Of a stretch of DNA of 57,551 nt, positions 6,941-17,147 are shown piece by piece. Below the pieces are notes generated by a model that was given only the letters and a program-made list of their open reading frames with translations, did not search any database and was not told the origin of the DNA. Source of the DNA: Alphaproteobacteria bacterium (GTDB taxonomy: Bacteria > Pseudomonadota > Alphaproteobacteria > Rhizobiales > JAKIUO01); the NCBI GenBank assembly GCA_024280475.1, contig JAJRQA010000077.1, positions 1 through 57,551 on the forward strand, written 5' to 3'. Made by a program: the position numbers and the translations under genes. Every line of letters starts with the position of its first letter. The stretch's first letter is position 1.

Positions 6941-7942
6941 ATGGAAATCGTCAAGCACTATCAAAATGTACCTGCCAGCTTGCAGGGTTGTTCTATGGCC
7001 ATCGGTAATTTTGATGGCGTACATAGAGGCCATCAAACCGTTCTCTCAACTGCCAAGGAAGTGGCCAAAGCGGAAGGCAAGCCCTCTGGAGTTATGGCAT
7101 TCGAGCCGCACCCACGGGTGTTTTTCCAACCGCAAAGACATCTTTTTCGCCTCACCTCCCTAGAGACCAAACTCGAGCTGTTCGAGACATTTGGTCTGGG
7201 TTTGGCCGCGGTGATGCCTTTTGACGCTGATATGGCCTCCCTCACCGCAGAAGAGTTTGTCGCCAAGGTGCTTGTTGACGGATTTAATGTCTGCCATGTG
7301 GTCACGGGGTTTAACTTCTTTTTCGGCAAGGGACGAGGCGGCAACCCGCAAGTCCTCAAAGAACTTGGCGAGAAATATGGGTTTGGTGTCACCACGGTCG
7401 AGGTACAAGGAGAGGCAGGAGATCGTTTTTCATCATCGCGGGTGCGTGAATTACTGCAAGAAGGCGATCCGCGCGGCGCTGCTGAAATGCTCGGCTATTG
7501 GTGGCGGATCAAAGGGATCGTCATGGGCGGTGCGCAACGCGGCACCTGGCTTGGCTTCCCAACCGCCAACATCACATTGAAAAATAGCGAAGAATTCCAT
7601 CATGGTATCTATGCGGTACGGGTTTATATAGACGGTGGTGTCCACCACGGCGCAGCCTATCTTGGCACCCGTCCGACTTTCGATGATGGTCATCCCGTGC
7701 TAGAAACCTTCTTGTTCGATTTTAAAGAAGATATTTACGGCAAGGAAATTTATATTGAGCTGATCGACTTTATTCGTGAAGATATCCGCTTCAGGGACGA
7801 AGAGGAATTGAAGGCCAATATGCGCAAAGATTGCGAAAAAGCCCGCTCAATCCTCAAACAGATCGAACGGGCTGATCCCATGTTGCAATTTCCCCTCGGC
7901 AAGGCGCGTCATGTGCCCATTGACATTGACAACAAAGCCTAG
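6941..7942 (+). CDS. ribF: Bifunctional riboflavin kinase / FAD synthetase
   Basis: RibF phosphorylates riboflavin to FMN and adenylates FMN to FAD. The N-terminal FAD synthetase domain starts MEIVKHYQNVPASLQGC and contains GNFDGVHRGHQ, the nucleotidyltransferase HxGH-type motif, and the FSSSRVRELL segment. The C-terminal riboflavin kinase domain has GFPTANI (PTAN motif). The start was set at ATG 6941 because it matches the usual family N-terminus; an in-frame TTG at 6911 is possible. The gene lacks an FMN riboswitch upstream. Its stop codon overlaps that of the convergent small membrane protein gene. Confidence 0.95.
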   Translation: MEIVKHYQNVPASLQGCSMAIGNFDGVHRGHQTVLSTAKEVAKAEGKPSGVMAFEPHPRVFFQPQRHLFRLTSLETKLELFETFGLGLAAVMPFDADMASLTAEEFVAKVLVDGFNVCHVVTGFNFFFGKGRGGNPQVLKELGEKYGFGVTTVEVQGEAGDRFSSSRVRELLQEGDPRGAAEMLGYWWRIKGIVMGGAQRGTWLGFPTANITLKNSEEFHHGIYAVRVYIDGGVHHGAAYLGTRPTFDDGHPVLETFLFDFKEDIYGKEIYIELIDFIREDIRFRDEEELKANMRKDCEKARSILKQIERADPMLQFPLGKARHVPIDIDNKA

Positions 7943-8121
7943 CGACGCCAAAGCGCCGGGATCAACAGCATGAAATAACACAGCATGGCTACTTCAAATC
8001 TCTTTGGATTAACAATATCGCCAAGGACAGGCACGTTAAACCCTAGATATTTCCCCGCAATTATCGTTCCAATAAGCACCATCGATATGATGCTCAGCAC
8101 ATAAGCCATAGATCGAGACAT
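7939..8121 (-). CDS. Small two-helix membrane protein, function unknown
   Basis: A 60-residue protein with two hydrophobic segments (about residues 4-22 and 39-57) separated by a short loop containing NPKRFE. I do not recognise a family. The start ATG at 8121 was chosen because GAGGAAG lies about 10 nt upstream; longer in-frame starts would add a charged stretch. It lies alone between ribF and ileS, convergent with ribF, and its TAG stop overlaps the ribF TAG within the palindrome CTAG. The good ribosome binding site and plausible membrane topology support a real gene. Confidence 0.65.
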   Translation of the reverse strand: MSRSMAYVLSIISMVLIGTIIAGKYLGFNVPVLGDIVNPKRFEVAMLCYFMLLIPALWRR

Positions 8122-8328
8122 AGTTTTTTCTTCCTCAGGTTTTATTTTTATAATTGATCGAGTAGGGCTAAAAGCGCCTGCCAAAATCGCTGTGCAAAGC
8201 TGGCATTCGTCGCAAATTCATCCCCACTCCTAGCATCCCCTCCCCCATCTGTGACAGAAGTGCTGGATTTAAAACTACACTGTTGCTACTAACATCGCAA
8301 CTTGACCCCAATATAAGCGAACCATGAA

Positions 8329-11277
8329 ATGGCCGATAAAAACGATAAAGACGCACGAGATTGGCGCGAGACCCTGTATTTGCCCAAAACCGATTTCCCC
8401 ATGAAAGCCGGTCTGCCCCTGCGCGAGCCAGAGCATCTGCAGCGCTGGACCGATATGGACTTGTATAAAAAGCTGCGCACCGCCTCAAAGGGCCGCGAGA
8501 AATATGTGCTGCATGATGGCCCCCCATACGCCAATGGCAATATCCATATGGGAACAGCGCTCAATAAAATCCTCAAGGACATCATTACGCGCTCGCATCA
8601 GATGATGGGCTATGATTCGGACTATGTGCCGGGCTGGGATTGCCACGGCCTGCCGATCGAATGGAAGATCGAGGAAAAATATCGCCAGAAACAAAAGAAC
8701 AAGGATGATGTGCCGGTCATCGCCTTTCGCGGCGAGGGCCGGGATTTTGCAGCTGGTTGGATCGACATCCAACGCGAAGAGTTCAAGCGCCTTGGCGTGA
8801 TCGGCGATTGGGATAATCCCTACACCACCATGGCCTTTGACGCGGAAGCTGTGATCGCTGGCGAGTTGATGAAATTCGCCATGAACGGCACGCTTTATCA
8901 AGGCTCAAAACCCGTCATGTGGTCTGTGGTCGAGCGCACCGCGCTGGCTGAGGCCGAAGTGGAATATGAAGAAAAACAAAGCCCGACGATCTTTGTGAAA
9001 TTTCCTGTCGTTAACGGGGATGATGATCTGACCAATGCCAGTGTGGTCATTTGGACCACCACACCGTGGACCATTCCCGGCAACCGCGCCATCGCCTTTT
9101 CAAGCCGCATCAATTACGGCCTCTATGAAGTCACCAAAGCTGCCGATGACAATTGGGCAAAGGTTGGAGAAAAACTTATCCTTGCCGATGACCTGGCCGA
9201 AAGCCTGCGAGAGGCCGGGCGCATTGAGGAATGGACCCGCCTGCTTGACGTCCGGCCCAATACAATCAGCTATTGCGCCCACCCACTTGGGGACAACAAA
9301 TATTATAATTTCCAGGTTCGCCTCTATGAAGCTGATTTCGTCACTGCGGACACCGGCACCGGTTTTGTGCATGTGGCTCCCGGGCATGGTGCAGACGATT
9401 ATAACCTGTATGAAAACAACGCCGCTTCTTTTTCCGAAGCTGGCATCCCCGAAGTGCCGCACACCGTACGGGCTGATGGCTTCTATTTTGATGATGTCGG
9501 CATTTTTGGCAGCGATGAAAGCGTGCGCGTTATCGACGACAAAGGCAAATGGGGCAAGGCCAATGATCGCGTCATTGAAGAGCTGATGAAACGCGATGCG
9601 CTGGTGGCACGCGGGCGCATCAAGCATGATTATCCCCATAGCTGGCGCTCCAAAAAACCGGTGATCTTTCGCAATACGCCGCAATGGTTCATCGCCATTG
9701 ACGAGCCGCTTGAGGGCGATGCCAAAGACACTATTCGTGCCCGTTCTTTGAAGGCCATCTCCCAAACCCAGTTCACACCAGAGCGCGGCGAAACGCGTCT
9801 GCGCGGCATGATTGAGAACAAGCCCGACTGGGTGATCTCGCGCCAACGCGCGTGGGGCGTGCCGATCACCGTGTTCATGAACGAACAAGGGGACTATATT
9901 CCTAGTGGTTCGTTTGATAAATCAGAGTAACTGATCAAGCGCATCAAGGACAGCTTTGAACAACATGGCGCCGATGCCTGGTTCAAAGAAGACGCCAAAT
10001 CTGGCTATCTCGATGGGCTTGTCGACAATATCGACGACTGGACACAGGTTACCGACATTCTTGATGTGTGGTTCGATAGCGGCTGCACTCATGCCTTTTG
10101 CCTCAACCCAGAAACAAACAGCGGCAAATGGGATCTCAAATGGCCCGCCAATGTTTATCTGGAAGGCAGTGACCAACATCGCGGCTGGTTTCACTCCTCC
10201 TTGATCGAAGCTTGTGGCGCGCGTGGAAGCGCCCCTTATGAGGGTGTTATCACCCATGGCTTTGTGATGGCCGAAGATGGACGCAAAATGTCCAAATCCC
10301 TTGGCAATCAGGTGTTCCCCGAAAAAATCATCAAGCAGTCTGGGGCCGAAATCCTGCGCCTGTGGGTGGCCAGTTCTGATTACGCCGAAGATCTACGCAT
10401 CGGTCCCGAAATCCTCAAAACCAACACCGATGCCTATCGCAAGATGCGCAACACCATACGCTTCTTGCTGGGCAATCTAAGTCATTTCAATGCTGATCAG
10501 GTGATAACCTATAAAGAGATGCCAGAGCTTGAACGTTATATGCTCAACCGACTGCATGAGCTGGATTTGGTGGTGCGCGAAGGCTACAAAACATTTGACT
10601 TCAAAGAAGTATTTTCGACCCTGTCCAATTTCTGTAATCTTGATCTGTCGGCCTTCTATCTCGATATCCGCAAGGACACGCTTTATTGCGAGGCCGAGGA
10701 CAGCTTGACCCGCAAAGCCGCGCTCACTGTAATGGATGAGATTTTCTCCCATCTCACCGCATGGCTGGCCCCGATCATGTGCTTTACCATGGAAGAAAGC
10801 TGGCGCTCGCGCCATGCTGATGCCGACAGCGTGCATTTGCGGCTGTTCCCAGATGTACCTGATACATGGGAGAACAAGGAGCTGGCCCGCAAATGGCGGC
10901 GTATCCGCAAAGTGCGCCGCGTCGTCACTGGCGCTCTGGAAGTGGAACGGCGCGAAAAACGCATCGGCTCGTCGCTGGAAGCCGCGCCCATCGTCTATAT
11001 TAACGACAAGGACCTGCTGGAAGCGTTTGCCGGGCAAAGCGCTGCCGATATCTTCATCACCTCGCAGGCGGAGTTGAAACTGGAAAAGGCTAATGGAGAG
11101 GCCTTTCGCCTTGATGACGTCGAAGATATCGCTGTGATGCCACAAAAAGCCACTGGCAACAAATGCGCGCGCTCTTGGAAAATTCTGCCAGAGGTCGGGA
11201 CAGACCCTGATTTTCCAGAACTGACCCTGCGCGACGCTGATGCAGTACGCCGTTTTGACAAGCTGAAGGGAAAATAG
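8329..11277 (+). pseudogene. ileS: Isoleucyl-tRNA synthetase with one in-frame stop codon
   Basis: IleRS charges tRNA-Ile and edits Val. The frame is continuous over 982 codons except for TAA at 9928-9930 (codon 534). Before it lie the HIGH-type motif NIHMG (residues 71-75), the CP1 editing domain ([21 protein letters not shown]) and RQRAWGVP. Directly after it, in the same frame, come HGADAWF, DILDVWFDSG, LEGSDQHRGW, KMSKS (653-657) and the anticodon-binding domain. Nothing else is damaged, so a single substitution or sequencing error is the simplest reading. No suitable restart exists: the first in-frame GTG after the stop lies at 10066, within the catalytic core. The C-terminus keeps KCARSW but lacks the cysteine set of a zinc finger. 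If the stop is an error this is an ordinary essential CDS. Confidence 0.85.
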
Positions 11278-11281
11278 TGTT

Positions 11282-11827
11282 TTGGCCAATGAGCAAATGA
11301 CATCTTCAAGTGACAATAGCTGGTTTTGGGGACCCTTCAGCCGCCTTGGCTATCTTTGGGCCGCCATATCCTTTGCCCTTGATCAGTTTTACAAATGGTG
11401 GATGCTTAATATCATCGGCATTGCAGAGAGTGACAAGATCGTCATCACCCCGTTTTTTGATCTCATTCTGATCTGGAATCGAGGCGTTTCCTATGGCCTT
11501 TTCCAGCAAGAAAGCATGGCCGGACGACTGGCCCTTGGGGCTTTTTCGCTTCTGGCTGTGATTGCTTTAGCAGTCTGGCTGGCCCAGCCGGAACAAACCC
11601 GCCTCACGGCAACCGCGGTTGGTCTCATTATGGGCGGCGCCCTTGGCAATGCACTAGACCGGCTGATCCGCCCCGGCGTTGCCGATTTTTTCTCGCTGCA
11701 CGCTTTTGGCTACAACTGGTACATTTTTAACATAGCCGACATAGCCATTGTTGCAGGGGTGGTGGGACTCTTGTATGATGCAATATTTGTAAGCCCCAAA
11801 ACGGCCTCAAAATCGTCGCAAGATTGA
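11282..11827 (+). CDS. lspA: Lipoprotein signal peptidase
   Basis: LspA removes signal peptides from prolipoproteins at the inner membrane. The 181-residue protein has four hydrophobic segments, and the two catalytic aspartates appear in GNALDRLIRPGVADFF and FNIADIAIV. TTG at 11282, four bases after the ileS stop, has AAGGGA about 11 nt upstream; ATG at 11297 (MTSSSDN) is the alternative. It is followed by a predicted lipoprotein, a natural substrate. It lies in the ribF-ileS-lspA run common in alphaproteobacteria. Confidence 0.95.
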   Translation: MANEQMTSSSDNSWFWGPFSRLGYLWAAISFALDQFYKWWMLNIIGIAESDKIVITPFFDLILIWNRGVSYGLFQQESMAGRLALGAFSLLAVIALAVWLAQPEQTRLTATAVGLIMGGALGNALDRLIRPGVADFFSLHAFGYNWYIFNIADIAIVAGVVGLLYDAIFVSPKTASKSSQD

Positions 11828-11929
11828 TTTTTGGAACGATATTACTCTTGATACAGGCCCGATTTGTTGGCGGTTCGGAACTGATTAAAACGAAATGCTT
11901 AAATGCGCACAGGCGCAAGGACAGAAAAA

Positions 11930-12352
11930 ATGCGTTTTATAACAGCCCTGTTACTGCTTTTCACCGCTTCCTCACTTGGCGCTTGCGGCGGTGTCGATGG
12001 TGTTGATGTCACACTCCCTTTCGTTGGTAAAATCACCAGCGATCAAAAGGCCGAAGAGAAAAAAATGGCGACTAGAGGTTCTTTGTTGCTTCCCCCGGCA
12101 ATCAATGGCTTGCCAGCACCAAGCGAAAAACAACAATCTACAAATGGCCAAAGCTGGCCAATTGATCCTGATCTCACAGCCAAGGTCGATGCCAAAACAG
12201 CTGCCTTGAAGGAAAAAGAATATCGCAAGAACGGTGATTGGTCGGGCTCGCGCGATAATACTGGCAATGGTCTGGAAGAATTCAAAAACAAGGTTGACTG
12301 GTCCAAACGTCAAAAAGGTGTGTTGCAGGACGGCGCAATGAAACAGGAATAG
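11930..12352 (+). CDS. Predicted lipoprotein downstream of lspA
   Basis: A 140-residue protein starting MRFITALLLLFTASSLGACGG: a signal peptide with lipobox LGAC, Cys at about residue 19. AAGGA precedes the start. The mature part is hydrophilic, contains LLLPPAINGLPAP and is Lys/Asp-rich towards the end (WSGSRDN, VDWSKRQKG). In related organisms a DUF3035-type lipoprotein (BamF-like) sits between lspA and the M16 peptidases; position and the PP-motif fit, but the sequence match is too thin to name it. Probably attached to the outer membrane. Confidence 0.75.
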   Translation: MRFITALLLLFTASSLGACGGVDGVDVTLPFVGKITSDQKAEEKKMATRGSLLLPPAINGLPAPSEKQQSTNGQSWPIDPDLTAKVDAKTAALKEKEYRKNGDWSGSRDNTGNGLEEFKNKVDWSKRQKGVLQDGAMKQE

Positions 12353-12614
12353 GCTCGTCCAACTCCAGTGAACAATCACGAATGCTCCCTTTCCTCCCAT
12401 TGCAGCAGGTTTAAAAAAAGGTCCAATTTTGAACTTTGCAAAGATCAGCGACTGTCATTTTGGGGAGAGGATTTCGAAAGACTTCGATCACTGCCTTGTT
12501 TATGTAACGCAGATTTGATTAATTGACTTCACCCCCGCTCCGAATTTGACCTATATCTTGGCTTTAACTCCCACAGCCCCCTTAAAGAGTTGCATCGAGA
12601 AAGACCCGCAAAAC

Positions 12615-14093
12615 ATGTTTTTTTTCAACGAACTATTGAAAAGCTTCCGCTGTACCCCCGGCAAATGGCGTTTTTCCCTTTTGTCTTCCTCCCTGATCCT
12701 CCTCTCAATCACATTTAGCGGATATGCCATCACCAGTATGACCTCGCATGCCAATGCCCAACAATCCAGCGAGATGGCAAGCTCGCGCGTTCATCAGTTT
12801 AAACTGGGTAATGGCCTCGATGTGCTGGTGATCCCTGATCACCGCGCGCCCGTCGTCACTCACATGGTGTGGTACCGCGTTGGTGCTGCTGACGAGCCTC
12901 GCGGCACATCCGGCATCGCTCATTTCCTGGAGCATCTGATGTTCAAGGGCACCGATAAGATCGCGTCAGGTGAATTTTCCAAAATCATCGCCCGCAATGG
13001 CGGTCAGGACAATGCCTTCACCTCACAGGACGCCACCGTATATCATCAACGCGTCGCCAAGGATCGCTTGCCCATCGTCATGGAAATGGAAGCGGACCGG
13101 ATGCGCAATCTCAAACTGGCGAAGAAAGAAGTGCTCACCGAACGCGATGTCATTCTGGAAGAGCGTCGCTCGCGAGTTGATAATGACCCCTCCTCCATCT
13201 TGTCCGAGCAGATGATGGCAACTCTTTATTCCTCTCATCCATATGGTACGCCAGTAATCGGCTGGGAACACGAAATGGCTGAGCTGTCACGCGAGGATGC
13301 CTTGTCTTTTTATAAGCGCTTCTATGCCCCCAACAATGCCATTTTGATTGTTGCAGGAGATGTAACGCCAGAACAGGTCAAGAAACTGGCGACCAAGATT
13401 TACGGTCCGGTAAAACGCGAAGACAGCGTTGGCCTGCGAGCGCGGGTCAAGGAACCTGCACCCGCTGCCCCGCGCCGTGTCACCCTCAAAGACCCTCGTA
13501 CCGGCAAGGCAACCTTCAACCGTCTTTATCATGCCCCAAGCTATAGCACTGCGGAACCAGGTGAAGCCGAAGCGCTAGATCTGATGATGAAAATCCTGGC
13601 GGGCGGCTCCACATCGCGTCTTTACAACCGGTTAGTCGTCGATGATAAAATCGCCACCAGCGTTGGCGGCTGGTATTCCGGCAATGGCCGCGATTATGGC
13701 CGTATCGGACTTTACGCGATTGCGGCTGGTAAAAAATCGCTAGCAGATGTTGAAACAGCTCTTGATAAAATCCTTCGTGAATTTGTCGAAAAAGGCGCCA
13801 CTGCGAAAGAATTGGAACGATCGAAAAACGCCTATATCGCTGAATATGTCTATGGCGTTGATAGCCAGTCGACACTGGCGCGCCGATATGGCTGGGCCAT
13901 GGTCGTTGGTGGAAGCGTCAAGGATGTCGAAGAATGGCCACAGCGGTTAGAAAAAGTCACGCTTGAAGATATTTCGCGCGTCGCCAAAAAATACCTGCTG
14001 GAGAAATCAAGTGTCACAGGCCTGCTGCTGCCTGGAGATAAAAAGCCCAAGACATTGAGCAAAGCTGCAAAGAAACAAGGCAAGCGCGGCTAG
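12615..14093 (+). CDS. M16 family zinc peptidase, catalytic subunit
   Basis: A processing-peptidase-like enzyme of 492 residues with an N-terminal signal/anchor (about residues 18-45, ending near ANAQQ), so it acts in the periplasm. The inverted zinc motif HFLEH is intact and a downstream EVLTERDVILEERR supplies the third zinc ligand. ATG at 12615 (MFFFNELLKSF) was preferred over TTG at 12546 because it leads directly into the signal peptide. The next gene is the non-catalytic partner. The 262 nt upstream contain no gene; I see AT-rich stretches but no convincing promoter. Confidence 0.93.
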   Translation: MFFFNELLKSFRCTPGKWRFSLLSSSLILLSITFSGYAITSMTSHANAQQSSEMASSRVHQFKLGNGLDVLVIPDHRAPVVTHMVWYRVGAADEPRGTSGIAHFLEHLMFKGTDKIASGEFSKIIARNGGQDNAFTSQDATVYHQRVAKDRLPIVMEMEADRMRNLKLAKKEVLTERDVILEERRSRVDNDPSSILSEQMMATLYSSHPYGTPVIGWEHEMAELSREDALSFYKRFYAPNNAILIVAGDVTPEQVKKLATKIYGPVKREDSVGLRARVKEPAPAAPRRVTLKDPRTGKATFNRLYHAPSYSTAEPGEAEALDLMMKILAGGSTSRLYNRLVVDDKIATSVGGWYSGNGRDYGRIGLYAIAAGKKSLADVETALDKILREFVEKGATAKELERSKNAYIAEYVYGVDSQSTLARRYGWAMVVGGSVKDVEEWPQRLEKVTLEDISRVAKKYLLEKSSVTGLLLPGDKKPKTLSKAAKKQGKRG

Positions 14094-14139
14094 TTGAACC
14101 CCGCCAGAACCGTTCACCCCATTTGGAGATTAAGACGTG

Positions 14140-15582
14140 ATGCCGCAACAACATAAATCGCCAGCTACACCGGGAGCAACAACCAGTCCGTATTGGCTCG
14201 CGCTCACCCTTGCACTCGTCTTGACCGGATTTTTTTATATGATCAAAAATAATCGTGCCACTGCCATATCAGCTCAAAATACTGACGCCACCATGTCCTT
14301 GTCATCAGCTGCAAAACCAAGCGAAAAATATGCTGATCGTATTCAGCAGGTTGTCAGCCCGGGTGGCATTGAAGCCTGGTTGGTCGAAGATCATTCCATT
14401 CCTTTGATGGCCATGCAATTTGGTTTTAAGGGCGGCGCAACACAAGACCCCAAGGGCAAGGAAGGTCTCGCCGACTTTCTCACCGCCATGCTTGACGAAG
14501 GAGCTGGCGATATCAGCTCGAAAGAGTTTCAGTCGCAACTTGATGAATATGCTATCCGGATTGATTTTGACGCCTCACGCGACGCATTTGATGGCAATCT
14601 GCAAACCTTGACGCGTAACCGCGATAAAGCCATTGAACTAATGCACCTGGCTCTTAACAAGCCCCGTTTTGGTAAAGACGCTCTGGAGCGTATGCGCGGG
14701 CAGCTATTGACTGGCCTCAAATTTGCCGCCAAAGACCCCAATAAAATCGCTTCACGTACCTGGTTCAAGACTGCCTATGGCGATCACCCCTACGCACGCT
14801 CCGTGAAAGGCTCGCAAGCCTCGATCAAAAGCATTACCAGCAAAGACCTTGAAACCTATCGGCGCAAAATCTTTGCCAAAGACACGTTGAAAATTGGCGT
14901 TGTGGGCGATATTACCGCTAGCGACCTGGCCATTATCCTCGACAAAGTATTTGGCGAGCTCGCTGAAAAATCTGATCTCAAAGCAATCCCCGAAGTGACC
15001 AAAATCACGGGGGCTACGCGCAAGGTCATCACCATGGACAACCCCCAATCAGTCGCCGTGTTTGGCCACCAGGGTATCAAGCGTGAAGATAAGGATTTTA
15101 TCCCAGCTTATGTGCTCAACTATATTCTTGGCGGAGGTGGCTTTGCCTCTCGCTTGATGACCGAAGTGCGCGAAAAGCGAGGCCTCGCCTATTCCGTTTA
15201 CAGCTATCTATATCCTCTTGATCACGGCGCTTTGTTTTTAGGCGGTGTCGCTACCAAAAATGATGCCCTTGATAAATCACTCGATGTGATCACCAGCGAG
15301 CTCAAACGTCTTGCTGAAAAAGGTCCATCAGCCCTTGAGCTGGAAAACGCCAAACGCTATTTAACTGGCTCTTATCCCTTGCGCTTTGACACCAGTTCAA
15401 AAATTGCCAGCCAACTATTGTGGATCCAGATGGATGATCTGGGGCTCGACTATATCGACACCCGCAACCAAAAAGTTGAAGATGTCACCCACCAACAGAT
15501 CAAGGCGGTTGCCAAGCGGCTCATTCAGCCAGATCAGCTCATCATTACCATTGTCGGCAACCCGACCGATAAAAAGAGCTGA
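14140..15582 (+). CDS. M16 family peptidase, non-catalytic subunit
   Basis: A 480-residue partner of the preceding enzyme, with a membrane anchor at about residues 18-38. At the position of HxxEH it reads GLADFLTAMLDEG, so zinc binding is lost. The C-terminal half keeps the family signature ILGGGGFASRLMTEVREKRGLAYSV in part, typical of the subunit that helps bind substrate. A GGAG sequence precedes two adjacent candidate starts (GTG 14137, ATG 14140). It is 46 nt downstream of the catalytic gene, so a heterodimer is likely, as in other bacterial M16 pairs. Confidence 0.93.
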   Translation: MPQQHKSPATPGATTSPYWLALTLALVLTGFFYMIKNNRATAISAQNTDATMSLSSAAKPSEKYADRIQQVVSPGGIEAWLVEDHSIPLMAMQFGFKGGATQDPKGKEGLADFLTAMLDEGAGDISSKEFQSQLDEYAIRIDFDASRDAFDGNLQTLTRNRDKAIELMHLALNKPRFGKDALERMRGQLLTGLKFAAKDPNKIASRTWFKTAYGDHPYARSVKGSQASIKSITSKDLETYRRKIFAKDTLKIGVVGDITASDLAIILDKVFGELAEKSDLKAIPEVTKITGATRKVITMDNPQSVAVFGHQGIKREDKDFIPAYVLNYILGGGGFASRLMTEVREKRGLAYSVYSYLYPLDHGALFLGGVATKNDALDKSLDVITSELKRLAEKGPSALELENAKRYLTGSYPLRFDTSSKIASQLLWIQMDDLGLDYIDTRNQKVEDVTHQQIKAVAKRLIQPDQLIITIVGNPTDKKS

Positions 15583-15753
15583 CCTGGGAGAATCAAATGA
15601 TATTTGGATCGATTGGACAGCGTATACTGCCAATTTTCTCCTCGTGGATTTATAACTTTGATTTTACTATGCAGTCAGGTATGGATTGCCTCTAACATGA
15701 GACCCTTTAAAAGAACGACTGTCTAAATCGTCAAACTTATTGCTGGGGGGCAG

Positions 15754-17100
15754 ATGGTCGAAAATTCTACGCCATATTATCAACAGTCCATTGAAGGATG
15801 CCTCGAGAAAACGGTCGGCTCTTTTGGATTATCGTCCAGGGAACTGAATGGCTGGATCGACAAGCTCAAGGCTCCCCTTGCCGATATGCAAGCCGCCTAC
15901 AAGAATAATAGTCTCTCCCTTTTAACGGTCCCCCAAGACACCAAAGATCTTGAGATCGCCCGTGCGGCCCTTGACCGCCTCAGCGTCAATGCCAAAACCA
16001 TTGTTTTTTTGGGGATTGGCGGATCTGGGCTTGGCGGACGCATGCTTGGACAATATTCTTCCTGGCATGTGCCTGAAAAAAATGGTTCCGACCGCGCCAA
16101 CCGCCCTGAAGTACGCTTCTACAACAATCTTGATGGCGCAACGCTCAACAAACTGTTTGATGGTCTTGAACTTGCAGATACGCGCTTTGTACTTACGTCA
16201 AAATCGGGAGGCACGGCTGAAACCCTCATGCAAGGATTGGCGGCCTTGCAAGTGGTGATCGATGCCGGCCTTGAGCACGAGATCCCCAAGCTTTTTCTGG
16301 GCCTGACCGAACCTCATCGAGACGGTGTCAAAAATGGTCTGCTTGATATTTGTAAACATTATAAAATCCCCACCATTGATCATCATACTGGGGTTGGCGG
16401 ACGGTTTTCCGTACTCACGAATGTGGGCATGTTACCAGCAATGGCAAGAGGGCTTGATCCCTATGCCATCCGCCAGGGTGCCATGCATATGGTACAACAA
16501 ATGCTGAACTGCGATGATCCCGCGCAATTCCCCCCTGCGATCGGGGCGGCTCTTAATGTGGCGTTTGACCGCGAAAAGAACATCCGCAATCTTGTTCTGA
16601 TGCCCTATTGCGATCAACTTGGCCAGTTTGGCGCCTGGTATGCACAATTATGGGCCGAAAGCCTTGGTAAGGCCGGGGGGGGCTCAACCCCCATCTCAGC
16701 GCTTGGACCTATTGACCAACATTCCCAGTTACAACTCTATCTCGATGGTCCCCATGATCACATGATTACGTTGATGGGCCTAACCAACAAGAGCGTTGGC
16801 CCCCGCATTTCTCCGCAACTTGCCAAACTGGCTCATGCAGATGTTTTGGGCGGACGCACCGCAGGAGATCTTGTTGACGCCGAACAACATGCCATCCACG
16901 ATGCGCTCATTAAATCTGGCCGTCCGACCCGAACCTTTGAAATTCCCTCTCTTGACGAGCAGACCCTTGGTGCGCTTATCATGCATTTCATGATGGAAAC
17001 GATATTCGCAGCAGATCTTTACGGGGTCGATGCCTTTGACCAACCAGCAGTGGAGCTTGGCAAGGTTCTGACGCGCGAATATCTCTCACAGATGGAATAG
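15754..17100 (+). CDS. pgi: Glucose-6-phosphate isomerase
   Basis: Pgi interconverts glucose-6-phosphate and fructose-6-phosphate. The protein has 448 residues, the shorter form also found in Firmicutes and many alphaproteobacteria. GIGGSGLGGRML, LTSKSGGTAETL (sugar isomerase SIS domains), HHTGVGGRFSVLT and PIDQHSQLQLYLDGP with the catalytic His region are visible. A GGGGGG ribosome binding site lies before ATG. It stands between the M16 pair and mutL on the same strand, apart from the central-carbon block at 25-32.7 kb. Confidence 0.95.
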   Translation: MVENSTPYYQQSIEGCLEKTVGSFGLSSRELNGWIDKLKAPLADMQAAYKNNSLSLLTVPQDTKDLEIARAALDRLSVNAKTIVFLGIGGSGLGGRMLGQYSSWHVPEKNGSDRANRPEVRFYNNLDGATLNKLFDGLELADTRFVLTSKSGGTAETLMQGLAALQVVIDAGLEHEIPKLFLGLTEPHRDGVKNGLLDICKHYKIPTIDHHTGVGGRFSVLTNVGMLPAMARGLDPYAIRQGAMHMVQQMLNCDDPAQFPPAIGAALNVAFDREKNIRNLVLMPYCDQLGQFGAWYAQLWAESLGKAGGGSTPISALGPIDQHSQLQLYLDGPHDHMITLMGLTNKSVGPRISPQLAKLAHADVLGGRTAGDLVDAEQHAIHDALIKSGRPTRTFEIPSLDEQTLGALIMHFMMETIFAADLYGVDAFDQPAVELGKVLTREYLSQME

Positions 17101-17147
17101 CCTTGGGTTTGCAGGCTAAAACATCCCACTAGGAATAAATACCTCAA

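Noticed and set aside
8185-8328. T-box leader for ileS
   Set aside because: No T-box sequence or specifier structure, and T-boxes are not expected in alphaproteobacteria.
9928-9930. Selenocysteine or pyrrolysine codon in ileS
   Set aside because: The codon is TAA; those amino acids use TGA and TAG.
10066-11277. Independent second gene starting at GTG 10066
   Set aside because: It begins in the middle of a conserved IleRS core and has no ribosome binding site; it is the remainder of ileS.
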